The translations under genes were made by a program, and so were the position numbers. From the NCBI GenBank assembly GCA_035363255.1, contig DAOSES010000009.1, positions 25,533-89,532 of the forward strand: DNA of 64,000 nucleotides, read 5' to 3'. The notes under the pieces were generated by a model. That model worked only from the letters and a program-made list of their open reading frames with translations. It made no database searches and was not told the DNA's origin. Position 1 is the stretch's first letter. Every line of letters starts with the position of its first letter. Shown here in pieces: positions 52,902-61,953 of this stretch. The DNA is from T3SED10-260 sp035363255. GTDB taxonomy: Bacteria > Caldisericota > Caldisericia > UBA6126.

Positions 52902-53599
52902 TCGATTTTCCTTTCATATGCAAGGATAAAGCAGTGTTTTGTATTGGAAGGGACCAAAGCGAGAACCTGAACAATAGCGGATTCTTTGGGTTTGAGCACT
53001 AGATTTGGTGGATTTACCAGAATGGTGTCGGATAATAGCTTGTCAAAAAGAAGAATACTTTGATCTTCCATCTCCAGCTTTAAGTCTAGATCGTTGAGAT
53101 CAAAAGGTTTGTTTCCTGGGTTGACGAGGGAAAACCGAGCAATCAAAAAACTATTCTGTGAGTCTTTGGGGTAGAGCTTGCTTTCTTTGGGGTCAAGAGC
53201 ATAGGGTGCGTTGGTATGTTTGGTACTGCTATTTTTTTCGATGATGTACCCCACTTCGTAGTTGGGGCTGTTTTCTTTTTCGATGCTGGTAAAAACTGAG
53301 TTTCCGTCTTTTTCGTAACGTACAATACTGAAATGGTCGCGATTGAAATAGACGTGGGGAAGTGTTTGATAGGAAGACTCCTGGTCTGGAATGGGGATAA
53401 AGGGAGAGATGCTGATATTTTGAAGAATAAGCTCAATGGTTTTGGGGATAAGAACGGCTTCTCCTGCTTGAAAAACAGGAAGATCCAAATTGTTTTCGTT
53501 GGGTTTGGGTTTGCTTTTGCTGCAGGCTCCAAATTGTGAAGTCAAAAAAACTACTAAAACAAAAAAAGCAATACCATAAAACCCTTTTCTATAATTCAT
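52886..53599 (-). CDS. Lipoprotein, DUF4352-like
   Basis: 237 residues; signal peptide with lipobox FGAC and lipidated Cys26. The C-terminal half (FLIARFSLVNPGNKPFDLNDLDLKLEMEDQSILLFDK, then VLKPKESAIVQVLALVP) has the beta-sandwich pattern of DUF4352-type surface proteins, in which a comparison-and-extension motif of strand pairs is typical. Role unknown. GAGG is seven bases before the ATG. Precedes the other lipoprotein and trxB in one transcript. Confidence 0.7.
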   Translation of the reverse strand: MNYRKGFYGIAFFVLVVFLTSQFGACSKSKPKPNENNLDLPVFQAGEAVLIPKTIELILQNISISPFIPIPDQESSYQTLPHVYFNRDHFSIVRYEKDGNSVFTSIEKENSPNYEVGYIIEKNSSTKHTNAPYALDPKESKLYPKDSQNSFLIARFSLVNPGNKPFDLNDLDLKLEMEDQSILLFDKLLSDTILVNPPNLVLKPKESAIVQVLALVPSNTKHCFILAYERKIEWKQE

Positions 53600-53644
53600 C
53601 TCTTAGCCTCTTTTCTGACAGACTTGCGGAACTTGAAGATTGAT

Positions 53645-53980
53645 CTATAAGTTTTCTTCCAGGTTATCTTTAAAGCTTTCCGCTTTATTCTCGATTTTTT
53701 CTTTCCATTCCTGTGCGCGTTCTTTGAATTTGCTGGCGTATTCTTTGGCTTCATCTTGTTTTTGGTCGATAAATTGTTTTCCTTTATCCACCCATTCGTT
53801 GGTTTCGTTTTTAATTTTCTCGGAGATCCTACTCATTTGATCTTTAAAATCTTCGGCTGAATCTAATATCTTTTTTCGGGTTTCTTCGCCGGTCTGAGGA
53901 GCGAGTAAAAGACCCGCAACTACTCCAAGAAAAACTCCAAAAAGCAAGCCTACACCGAACTTTTCATTTTTCTGAGCCAT
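53645..53980 (-). CDS. YtxH-domain protein
   Basis: 111 residues: a glycine-rich membrane segment (GVGLLFGVFLGVVAGLLLAPQTGEETRKKI) that is the YtxH signature, then a long amphipathic helix rich in Lys and Glu. YtxH proteins are linked to general stress in Bacillus, but their mechanism is not known. GGAGG precedes the ATG by nine bases; the upstream DUF948-like gene ends two bases before it. Confidence 0.85.
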   Translation of the reverse strand: MAQKNEKFGVGLLFGVFLGVVAGLLLAPQTGEETRKKILDSAEDFKDQMSRISEKIKNETNEWVDKGKQFIDQKQDEAKEYASKFKERAQEWKEKIENKAESFKDNLEENL

Positions 53981-53982
53981 GT

Positions 53983-54327
53983 TTATTTTCCTCCTTTAAA
54001 GCGCTTATATATCGAAAAGAATTCAGCAGCAACAACGCCAAATCCCATAACACCCTTGACAAAAGCTCCAAACTTTGGATTTCGATTTTCCTCCACTGAT
54101 TGATTGAATAGTTTTACTGAGTCGGAGAGCTGGTTGGATATTTTTTCAGAGTTTTTTTGAAGAGAGAGCGTAAATTGGTTGATTTGAGTGGTGAGTTGTG
54201 CGGTTTTTTTGAGTAAAATAGATCCAAGAATGATGGTAATCAGCAACCAGACTAAAATGGTTGCAGCTATAATTATGATAGAAATAATGATTGCCCATCC
54301 TAATGGTTCGCTTAAGGTTATATTCAT
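53983..54327 (-). CDS. DUF948-like membrane protein
   Basis: 114 residues: one N-terminal membrane helix (about 10-38), a coiled-coil segment (LTTQINQFTLSLQKNSEKISNQL) and a glycine-containing end. This is the layout of DUF948 proteins, which commonly sit next to ytxH genes. ATG at 54327 is supported by AAGGG seven bases upstream; an ATG five codons earlier lacks one. A TACAAT (54353-54358, minus strand) could be its -10 box, with a poor -35. Confidence 0.7.
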   Translation of the reverse strand: MNITLSEPLGWAIIISIIIIAATILVWLLITIILGSILLKKTAQLTTQINQFTLSLQKNSEKISNQLSDSVKLFNQSVEENRNPKFGAFVKGVMGFGVVAAEFFSIYKRFKGGK

Positions 54328-54412
54328 TACATCACCCTTCATTTTTTCATTAATTGTACCTGAAATTACTGAAAATAAAACGCAGTAATATGGAGTAAAT
54401 GAATACTTGAGC

Positions 54413-54441
54413 TTGAAAGAAGATGCGTTTCATTTTAAAAT
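54413..54441 (+). promoter_or_regulatory. Promoter of the surface-protein cluster
   Basis: TTGAAA (54413-54418, 5/6 to consensus), 17 bases, TAAAAT (54436-54441, 5/6). Start of transcription near 54448, leader of about 23 bases, and a GGAGG site before the ATG at 54471. One of the best promoters in the window, in keeping with high expression of a surface protein. Confidence 0.7.
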
Positions 54442-54470
54442 ATAGCTAAACAATCCATATGGAGGCATGA

Positions 54471-57400
54471 ATGATAAAGAAGGTTTTGTCAACTGCGCTT
54501 TCGCTTGCTCTTATCCTAAGCGCCCTTTCGGTCTTTCCCGCCAAGACTTCTGCCTTAGACATCTTCCCGTTTGTTGTCCTAGCTACAGCAAACGTAAGGG
54601 GTCAACTGGAACCCTTTTCCAGTGGCGCCCTTAAAGGGGAGGGTGGCTTAAGCAAAGTTGCTAGCGTTGTCGAACAAATAAGAACAGAAACCACTGCCCG
54701 AGAGGGTTATTCTATGCTTATCGATGTAGGCAATACTCTTAGCGGCACCGGCATCAGCAATTATTTTGCTCGAAGACCCCTTGCAGGAAAGCCCCATCCC
54801 ACTGTTGCGCTTATGAATCAAATGAAGTATGATTCTGCAGGCTATACTTCGATTGATTTTTCCACTACCCCTCAATTTCGTGATGCCAGAAAACGTGAAA
54901 GCAATTTCACCTGGGTGAGTTCCAATGCTTATGCTGGATCCAACCTATACGCTGCAGACCACCGAATGTTGGTTTACGATGTACCCAATTCTGCCCACGT
55001 ATTAAAAATTGCTATTATCTCTCTCCCTGATCCCGAAAAAATTAGTTCTATCCCCAAAGAAAACATCCAGGGTATTGAGTTTTATGATCCCGCCGAAGAA
55101 GTCATTCGACTGGGTGATGTCCTCAAAGTTATCGATAGAGCAGATTTTCTTATTCTCACCACAGACATGCAATGGGAGCTCGATCCTGTCAAACGTAAAG
55201 ATAGCCTTCTCTACAAGATCCTTGAGAGATCTCGTATTGATATTGCTGTGGTAGGTTCCGACGAAGTAATTTCAGGCGAACAACTTCTCTTCGAAGATAG
55301 CGAAGAATTTAAAGCCCACGACGTTTTGGTTACTTCTCCTGGTCGTTTTGGCCTTGGAGTGTCTCGCGTTGAATTGATGCTTGAAAAATGTAAATGTCCT
55401 GTAAAACCTTACGAAGTCATGAAAAAAGAGAATGGCGCTCGTTTGATTACGGGAAAAGTTGTCAAAGTAGGGCGTGCCATCCCCGAAGATCCCAAAGCAA
55501 GCGCACTTCTTCAAGAATACAAAAAAGCTGTCGAAAAAGATTATGGTGCTGTGGCAGGTTTTGCCAAAGAAACATTCACTGCTTCTGGCTCTATCTATGG
55601 ACCTACCAGTCTTTCCAACCTCGCCCTTCAAACTATCCAACAAACTGCAAAAGCCCCAATAGCCATCCTCAAACCTGGCGATATTCTTCAAAACCTCAAC
55701 AAAGGTCCTCTCACTGTCGGCGATATTCAAAGTGCTTTCGCCATGGACGATACCATCTATTCAGTTTCTCTCACTGGTGCCAAAATTAAAAATCTTCTCG
55801 AAGATACCGCTGACTACCTGGTCGCAGGCCAAACCCATTATGCGATCAATACTTCTGGTCTTAGCTATTCCATGGATCTCAAACAAGCCAAAGGATCCCG
55901 TATCAAAGACCTGAAGCATGCAGGAAAAGCAGTAGGTGCAAACGACAAATACACCGTTGGTTTGCTGTCCTCACTTTTAAAAAGCACTAACCGACCAAAA
56001 GCACTCGCTAATACTCCCATTCAGCTAAATACCCGAAAAACTCTCCGTGATGAATTGGTTATCCTGTTCCAAGACAAAAAAGAAATTGCCCCCGCTACTG
56101 CTGGTCAGTGGTTTATGGTTCCCGACTACTTAGATCACTGGGCGAACGAAGCTGTATCCTTCCTCCAAAACAAGAAAGTCATATCAGGTTACACCGATGG
56201 GCGTTTCTTGCCCAATCGTACCATCAGCAGAGCCGAATATACCACGATTGCCACCAAAGCCTACGGCATCACCGAAGTCAAACCTGCCACACCTTCTTAT
56301 ACCGATGTATTAGCCAAAGATTGGTTTTATGGTATCGTTGAAGCTGCCAAAGCCAAAGGTATGTTGCCTTTTGCTGATAGCAATTTCTTCTTTCCAAACA
56401 AGGCTATCACTCGTGAAGAAGCCATGATTCAACTCGTCGTAGCTCTTCGCAACAATCCCAAAGCCCCAGAAATCAGCCCAGAAGATCTAAAAGCTTTCAA
56501 AGATGCCAACAAAGATAGTGCAAGCATCTCTGATCTTGCTCTTCCCTACCTCGCTTTTGCTGCCAAAGAAGGGCTGATCAAGGGATACCCCGATGGCACC
56601 ATACGCCCCAAGGGTTCCATCACTCGCGCTGAAACTGCTACCATCGTCTTCCGAGCCCATTATCCCACCATCGTGATCGCTGCCACGGGAAACATCGCCA
56701 GCACCATCAACCCCTCCTACAAAGATCCCTACGAAGATCGACCCATTGGCGGTCTTACTATGATCGATTCCCACATGAAGAAACTCTCTTCCACTTACCC
56801 CAACCTTATCGCTCTTGATGCAGGAAATTACCTCATGGGAACCTCCGTATCCTATCTCACCAAAGGAGCTGTGATTGGTGAATTCTACAAAGAAATAGGT
56901 TACGATGCCCTGGGTTCTTCTGACGAAGATTTCTTTTATGGTCTTGACGCATTGCGTAATGTTGGACAGAAAGTTGGCATCCCTTTACTGATTGCCGATC
57001 TCAGCCCCTTTGATTCCCATTTCTATAAAAACTTTGGTGATATCAAAGTTGGTGTTACCGCAGTTTCGGGTTTTGGAATAGAAAAACCATTCTTGCACCC
57101 CGATGTAGCTTCTGCCATCGAAATCCATGATACTATCCAAAAATCCAACGAAGCTGTCAAAAAGATGATTCAAGAAGGTGCCCATATTCAAGTTCTCATG
57201 ACTGGTATGGAAGGAAATGTTAATATGATGGGCGAAGTATCCGCCAATCTCAAAACTTTCCTCGACGGCCTAAACCCCAAACCCTCCCTTGTTATTGCTC
57301 TCAACCAGCTTTACGGCTTCAACATAGACTATAAGGGCATGAAAGTGTTTGCTCCGGGTAGTTATGGCAATTCCATTGGCAATGCCAAGTTTATAATTGA

Positions 57401-58115
57401 TGCAGTCTCCAAAAAAATTGAAAAGATTGAATCCGCAAACTCCTTTGCTTACGCAGACGAACTTGATCCCTCCTCAAAGATCGTTGATCTCTACAAAAGC
57501 AACGAAAAACAATTCCAAAACGACTTGGATCAAGTGGTAGGAAAAAGCAATAATGGCCTTACCACCACTAGCGGTGGCGAGTCTCCTCTGGGCAACCTTA
57601 TCTCCGATATCATGCGTTCCACTACCGAAGAAGCCGATTTTGCCTTTATTCTTCCCAGCCTGATTCGCAACCATATTCCCAAAGGAGATATCAAAGCTCG
57701 ACATATTTATGATGCTATCCCCAAGGATGAAGATCTGGTCTTAATGGATATCAAAGGTAGTGATATTCGAATGGCTCTCGAACACGGAGCTACCTTTAGC
57801 CATGGAATGATCCAGATTTCAGGCATAAAATTCGAATACAACAACTATCGTTTCCTTTACGATCGAATTGTCGGTATCTCCATTATGGACAGCGATGAAG
57901 CTTTTGATGAAAGCAAAAACTACAAAATTGTTATTTCAGAATCCATGAGACGCGGAATGGACGGATATTACTGGCTCGGAAAAGGCACTGTCATCAAATA
58001 TTTCGATCGTTCCTTGCGCCAGGAGATCTTCCATTATATCCAAAATGAAACTTCCAATGGTCGAGCTATTGACCGCAAAGTTGAAAATCGAATCTGGCTT
58101 GTTGAAGAGTCCTGA
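54471..58115 (+). CDS. Secreted SLH protein with two degenerate 5'-nucleotidase modules
   Basis: 1214 residues. Signal peptide 1-28; first UshA/5'-nucleotidase-like module about 34-545; three SLH domains about 553-600, 609-660 and 675-730; second module about 733-1200, whose C-terminal part keeps ESPLGNLISDIM. SLH domains bind secondary wall polymers, so the protein should be cell-surface anchored. The metal-binding motifs of the phosphoesterase are lost in both modules: where a DxH is expected there is NVR (residue 41) and GN (740); the GD aspartate is Asn in VGN (88) and AGN (786); GNHE is absent (YTSID at 125, SSDED at 816). It is therefore probably a pseudoenzyme, a binding or structural protein. 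SLH in the centre rather than at an end is unusual. First gene of a plus-strand cluster. Confidence 0.85.
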   Translation: MIKKVLSTALSLALILSALSVFPAKTSALDIFPFVVLATANVRGQLEPFSSGALKGEGGLSKVASVVEQIRTETTAREGYSMLIDVGNTLSGTGISNYFARRPLAGKPHPTVALMNQMKYDSAGYTSIDFSTTPQFRDARKRESNFTWVSSNAYAGSNLYAADHRMLVYDVPNSAHVLKIAIISLPDPEKISSIPKENIQGIEFYDPAEEVIRLGDVLKVIDRADFLILTTDMQWELDPVKRKDSLLYKILERSRIDIAVVGSDEVISGEQLLFEDSEEFKAHDVLVTSPGRFGLGVSRVELMLEKCKCPVKPYEVMKKENGARLITGKVVKVGRAIPEDPKASALLQEYKKAVEKDYGAVAGFAKETFTASGSIYGPTSLSNLALQTIQQTAKAPIAILKPGDILQNLNKGPLTVGDIQSAFAMDDTIYSVSLTGAKIKNLLEDTADYLVAGQTHYAINTSGLSYSMDLKQAKGSRIKDLKHAGKAVGANDKYTVGLLSSLLKSTNRPKALANTPIQLNTRKTLRDELVILFQDKKEIAPATAGQWFMVPDYLDHWANEAVSFLQNKKVISGYTDGRFLPNRTISRAEYTTIATKAYGITEVKPATPSYTDVLAKDWFYGIVEAAKAKGMLPFADSNFFFPNKAITREEAMIQLVVALRNNPKAPEISPEDLKAFKDANKDSASISDLALPYLAFAAKEGLIKGYPDGTIRPKGSITRAETATIVFRAHYPTIVIAATGNIASTINPSYKDPYEDRPIGGLTMIDSHMKKLSSTYPNLIALDAGNYLMGTSVSYLTKGAVIGEFYKEIGYDALGSSDEDFFYGLDALRNVGQKVGIPLLIADLSPFDSHFYKNFGDIKVGVTAVSGFGIEKPFLHPDVASAIEIHDTIQKSNEAVKKMIQEGAHIQVLMTGMEGNVNMMGEVSANLKTFLDGLNPKPSLVIALNQLYGFNIDYKGMKVFAPGSYGNSIGNAKFIIDAVSKKIEKIESANSFAYADELDPSSKIVDLYKSNEKQFQNDLDQVVGKSNNGLTTTSGGESPLGNLISDIMRSTTEEADFAFILPSLIRNHIPKGDIKARHIYDAIPKDEDLVLMDIKGSDIRMALEHGATFSHGMIQISGIKFEYNNYRFLYDRIVGISIMDSDEAFDESKNYKIVISESMRRGMDGYYWLGKGTVIKYFDRSLRQEIFHYIQNETSNGRAIDRKVENRIWLVEES

Positions 58116-58161
58116 TAGTTTGAAATTTATAGCTAATATTTAAAGGAGGCATTTAAATTTA

Positions 58162-59160
58162 ATGATGAGTACAAAGTGGATACGCCAAGGAAGCATGGCT
58201 CTCGTAGCTGTGATGGTGTTTTCAGTGCTTGCTGGCTGTGGTGGCGGAGGAAGCAAAGACCCCAAAACTTCTGAAAAACCAAAAGATCAAACCACTACCA
58301 TTGTTGAATCGCGTTACCAAGAAGCTACCGTCAATCTGGACGGAGTTGATACCGACGAGGTTTGGGCTGGCATAGAACCTGTCACTGTCAACCTTGAATC
58401 TGGTGTTTCTTTCGAAATGAAGAGCTTTTATGACGCAGAAAATATCTATTTCCTCTACAAATGGATTGATCTTGACGAAGGACCTGTCAGCACCCTGGGT
58501 GAATGGTTCAAAACTGCTGAAGGCACCTGGAATTGGAAGTTTGAATCTGACGGTTTCTCTATTTGTTGGGATGTTTCCAAGGTTCCCAATTTCAGCACCG
58601 AAGCTTGTACCCCCCTTTGTCACGACCAACCTACCGATCGCAATCGCCGTTATATGGGCACCGACAATCCCCAGGACATGCAAGAATTCTGGAATTGGAG
58701 CCCTGGCGTTACCAACGCCAAAGGTATTATGGCTCCCTATCTCTGGGTAGCTCTTGAAAGTGGCGTTACCGTAGACGATCCTGGATTTGACAACAAAACT
58801 ACCTGGGCTCATGTGGATGGCGAATATGGCTTTTACCACAATCGCGCCAAAGACGAAATTGCCCCTGCTGATCAAATCAATGGCGACACCGCTCCTTTAT
58901 GGATACTCAAAGATGTAGAAGCCAGTGGAGACGCCGCTCTTATCAAAGCCTTTGGTTTGTTTGATTTCGGTCAATATACTCTTGAAGTATCTCGACCTCG
59001 CAACCCCTCCAATCGTGATTTGCACAAGTTTGAAGTTGCTGAAAACGGTTGGTCAGACATTCTCTTCGCTGCTGCAATTTTCCACAATAACGAACGTGAC
59101 AACAAAAAAGTTATGAAAGAAGCTGCCACTCTTCGTATGGTAGGCAAAAACGTTCAATAG
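58162..59160 (+). CDS. Lipoprotein with ethylbenzene-dehydrogenase-like heme-binding domain
   Basis: 332 residues; lipobox LAGC with Cys26, then a Gly/Ser/Lys linker. The mature part (about 50-330) fits the EB_dh/cytochrome c-552-type domain: VNLDGVDTDEVWAGIEPV at the start, FYDAENIYFLYKWID, GFSICWDV, CTPLCH (149-154, CxxxCH) and EFWNWSPG. The family often binds heme b, and the CxxxCH could bind heme c non-canonically, but this is inference. Ribosome site AAAGGAGG is rather far (12 bases) from the first ATG. Placed between an SLH protein and an NHL protein, so it is likely an outer-face redox or sensing component. Confidence 0.75.
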   Translation: MMSTKWIRQGSMALVAVMVFSVLAGCGGGGSKDPKTSEKPKDQTTTIVESRYQEATVNLDGVDTDEVWAGIEPVTVNLESGVSFEMKSFYDAENIYFLYKWIDLDEGPVSTLGEWFKTAEGTWNWKFESDGFSICWDVSKVPNFSTEACTPLCHDQPTDRNRRYMGTDNPQDMQEFWNWSPGVTNAKGIMAPYLWVALESGVTVDDPGFDNKTTWAHVDGEYGFYHNRAKDEIAPADQINGDTAPLWILKDVEASGDAALIKAFGLFDFGQYTLEVSRPRNPSNRDLHKFEVAENGWSDILFAAAIFHNNERDNKKVMKEAATLRMVGKNVQ

Positions 59161-59172
59161 AAAGGAGTTTGA

Positions 59173-60585
59173 ATGATGATGATAAAGCAATCACGCCTTT
59201 GGGCTGGTATTTTGGCTCTTACGCTCATTCTCGGGATTTGCCTGGTTCGGCCCTCAGATAGCATTCGTGCGGCAGGTCCTGAAAAGATTGGTATTTATAC
59301 CAACTCATTCGGGTATTACGTCCTTGTCACTGACCCTGTTCAGGGTCGTATTCTCAAATATTCCAACGATGGAATATACCTTGGAGTAGTGGTTCCCACC
59401 GTTTCCACCCACGTGACGGGTGAAAAATGGACCCTCAAACGACCTGTGGATATTGTCACCTGTCGTCTCACTGACGTCTTGGGTGTTGCTGATCCTGATA
59501 CCGGCCACTCTTATATTTACGAACTTGATGGGCACACCCATCACAAAAATGGTAATCCTGGCACTGGTCCTGGCAAAACCGAGGAAATGTGGGGCGTTGC
59601 CATGACAGAAATTGACGAAGTCAAATCTCAAGCCTTGCTAGACAAAAAAGGCTGTAAGATCAATCACTGGGCTCCTCCTCCCGGGGGCACCAAAGATCCT
59701 CGTGATGGTGTCTGGCTAAGAGATTTTGGAAGTAAGGGTTCTGGTGATGGTCAGTTGATGTTTCCAGAAGCTATGGTGTATCGCGTACACGACAAAAAAC
59801 ATGAACTCTACGTAGCCGACACTGGCAACAATCGTATCGTCGTATTCAGCCTTACGGGCCAGTTTGTAAAAAACATAGGTTCTGCTGGTAGCGGAAATGG
59901 TCAGTTCAAAGATCCTATTGACGTTGATTTTGATTTCCATGATTCCCAGGGCGACAAAATGTATGTCTTGGAACGTGGTAACAAACGCACCTCTGTTTTT
60001 GATCGTGCTGGTAAGTTTGTGCGTTCCATCTCTCTGGCTGCTTTAACCCGACCTTCTTCTCAAACCCTTGATGTGGATGGCAATCTCTGGGTGACCGATC
60101 CCGAGCAAAACCGTGCATACAAATTTGACCAAAATGGCAAACAGCTTTTAACCATTAACAACCTTATCAACCCTCCCAATACCACCCGCAAAATTGTCCG
60201 TGTCTATATTGGCAAATTCATCATGACGATCAACGACGTAGCCAAAGCCATTGATGCTCCTCCCTATATTGAAAGTGGACGCACTATGGTTCCTTTACGC
60301 GCTATCTCCGAAGGATTAGGCGCAAAAGTTGAGTGGAACGACAAAGAGCGCAAAGTCACCATCACTCTCGGCAACAAAAAGGTCGAAGTCTGGATCGACA
60401 ACCCAAGTGGTCGTATTGATGGCAAGCCTTATCCCATGCCTGATGGCGTGGCTCCTACCATTCGTAGAGGTCGCACCTTTGTTCCAGTACGTTTCGTAGC
60501 TGAAGGTCTTGGAGCTCATGTTTCCTGGAATCCAAAAGACCTTAAATTTGCATCAGGGGCAGTTACAGTTATTTACCCCAAATAA
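59173..60585 (+). CDS. Secreted NHL-repeat protein with C-terminal CuAO-N domain
   Basis: 470 residues. Signal peptide 1-34 (cleavage near IRAA), NHL beta-propeller-type repeats in about 185-325 (LYVADTGNNRIVVFSLTGQFV, KMYVLERGNKRTSVFDRAGKFV, LWVTDPEQNRAYKFDQNGKQL), then a copper-amine-oxidase N-terminal-like domain about 340-470 (GRTMVPLRAISEGLGAKVEW, RTFVPVRFVAEGLGA). That domain is a common surface module of Clostridia and does not imply oxidase activity. AAAGGAG precedes the start. Last gene before a strong terminator. It may act as a scaffold or ligand binder with the two preceding proteins. Confidence 0.85.
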   Translation: MMMIKQSRLWAGILALTLILGICLVRPSDSIRAAGPEKIGIYTNSFGYYVLVTDPVQGRILKYSNDGIYLGVVVPTVSTHVTGEKWTLKRPVDIVTCRLTDVLGVADPDTGHSYIYELDGHTHHKNGNPGTGPGKTEEMWGVAMTEIDEVKSQALLDKKGCKINHWAPPPGGTKDPRDGVWLRDFGSKGSGDGQLMFPEAMVYRVHDKKHELYVADTGNNRIVVFSLTGQFVKNIGSAGSGNGQFKDPIDVDFDFHDSQGDKMYVLERGNKRTSVFDRAGKFVRSISLAALTRPSSQTLDVDGNLWVTDPEQNRAYKFDQNGKQLLTINNLINPPNTTRKIVRVYIGKFIMTINDVAKAIDAPPYIESGRTMVPLRAISEGLGAKVEWNDKERKVTITLGNKKVEVWIDNPSGRIDGKPYPMPDGVAPTIRRGRTFVPVRFVAEGLGAHVSWNPKDLKFASGAVTVIYPK

Positions 60586-60609
60586 GTAGAATAAAGCAAT
60601 AGATTTTGG

Positions 60610-60661
60610 AACTCTTCTGCCGAAAGCCTGGTTATTTTTTTCGGCAGAAGAGTTTTTTTTA
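60610..60661 (+). terminator. Intrinsic terminator after the NHL gene
   Basis: A 16-bp perfect inverted repeat (60610-60625 with 60639-60654) around a 13-base loop, followed by eight T (60653-60660). It closes the 54.4-60.6 kb unit. The rhodanese gene starts 13 bases later, so its expression depends on readthrough or on a promoter inside this region. Confidence 0.9.
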
Positions 60662-60673
60662 TAAGGTGAAATA

Positions 60674-61378
60674 ATGAAATTAGCAAAAATCGACTTAACT
60701 TCGATGAAGCATTTATTAAGATGGTCTGATATTTTGGTAGTCGCCGTTTTTCTTTCAGTTGTCGCCTTCCTTTTCATGCAATCCCGACCCCAATTATCCT
60801 GGATGGAAGCCCAGATGCATCCAGACCAAGCCAAAGAAATTATGATGCAGGAAATTGCAGGTACACCCCTTCATCCTGAGTATAATCCCAAGATTTTTTC
60901 CCAACGTTTTAAAACCTGGCGCATCAATTTAACAGGTTGGTTTAGCGAAAAGCCTTTCAGCAACCGCTTTGTCCACTATTTTAATTCCATGCAGGGTTGG
61001 GTGGCAGACTGCTCAAGCTGTTCTGATGAGGACGTTTGCGCTGATCTTGAAGAAGTTATTCTTCCCTACCCCATTGATATCACTCAAGAGCAGTTAAAAG
61101 AAAAGATGAATGGCAACAAAGATCTAATGATCATCGATGTTAGAGACGTTGAAACCTACACTCAGGCGCATATACCCGATGCAGTTAACTTACCTTTACT
61201 GGAGATGGTGGATTGGGTTTTTCCCACCAACCGTTGGAGTGAGATTGTGATAGTGGGCGATTCCTACTTCCAAACCAAGATTGCCGTTGAAACACTTAGA
61301 AGACTTAATTTCCACAGACTTTTTCGTCTCATTAGCCCTGTAAAATCTTGGGATGGAGAGCTCAATAGCTTCTTATGA
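60674..61378 (+). CDS. Membrane-anchored rhodanese-like protein without catalytic cysteine
   Basis: 234 residues: one N-terminal helix (about 18-36), a spacer with the cysteines C113, C116 and C122 (CSSCSDEDVC), and a rhodanese domain about 135-234. IIDVRDVETYTQAHIPDAVNLP is the CH2A-like signature, but where the active-site Cys is expected the sequence is IVIVGDSYFQT, with Asp196. It cannot act as a sulfurtransferase and may be a binding domain. AAGGTGA precedes the ATG. Overlaps the next gene by 4 bases. Confidence 0.75.
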   Translation: MKLAKIDLTSMKHLLRWSDILVVAVFLSVVAFLFMQSRPQLSWMEAQMHPDQAKEIMMQEIAGTPLHPEYNPKIFSQRFKTWRINLTGWFSEKPFSNRFVHYFNSMQGWVADCSSCSDEDVCADLEEVILPYPIDITQEQLKEKMNGNKDLMIIDVRDVETYTQAHIPDAVNLPLLEMVDWVFPTNRWSEIVIVGDSYFQTKIAVETLRRLNFHRLFRLISPVKSWDGELNSFL

Positions 61379-61953
61379 GCACCAAAGAATTAGTCCAGAT
61401 AGCTTTGTTTAGTGCTATTGGCTTTGTTTTTTATTTTCTAACCGCTCCTCTAATTGATTCCTTTCTTCCCTTGATGGGCTGTCTTATCCGACCCATGATT
61501 TTTTTGAGCTATATTAGCGGTCAGTTCCATTTGAATCGCAGACAACTCGTATATGTTTCGCTCATTTCCAGTTTCATTTATGCTTTGGTTATTCCCTGTT
61601 TTGTTAATGCCGCATCAGTTCCTGTGAGTCTTATTTTTGTATGGATTGTGCTCAGTTCTCGAAAGTTTATGCATCCTATATGGATCAGCATTATCGCTTC
61701 TATAAGTGCTTTTGCAGGTTTGGTTATTCTGGCATTCTTTTTTAGTCAAACCAAGACCGATTATATCAACATTCTTAAAGGATTTCCGATCATTCTTGCT
61801 TTGGCTTTAGCACTGGGGTTATATCGTATGAAATTTGGTAAAATTAACTGTTTTGGCTGTGATCTTTGTGATTCTCCTTCTTATTCCCACTACATGAAAC
61901 GCACTCTAATCAATCACAAGGATTCAGTTATCAAGGAGAATAACGAAAAATGA
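61375..61953 (+). CDS. Polytopic protein with C-terminal CxxCxxC (ECF-S-like)
   Basis: 192 residues, about five membrane helices, then a cytoplasmic tail with C159-x2-C162-x2-C165 (CFGCDLC), likely a metal or Fe-S site. The N-terminus LVQIALFSAIGFVFYFLTAPLID resembles ECF transporter S components, but no energising A/T genes are nearby. Function unknown. Coupled to both neighbours by 4-base overlaps. Confidence 0.65.
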   Translation: MSTKELVQIALFSAIGFVFYFLTAPLIDSFLPLMGCLIRPMIFLSYISGQFHLNRRQLVYVSLISSFIYALVIPCFVNAASVPVSLIFVWIVLSSRKFMHPIWISIIASISAFAGLVILAFFFSQTKTDYINILKGFPIILALALALGLYRMKFGKINCFGCDLCDSPSYSHYMKRTLINHKDSVIKENNEK

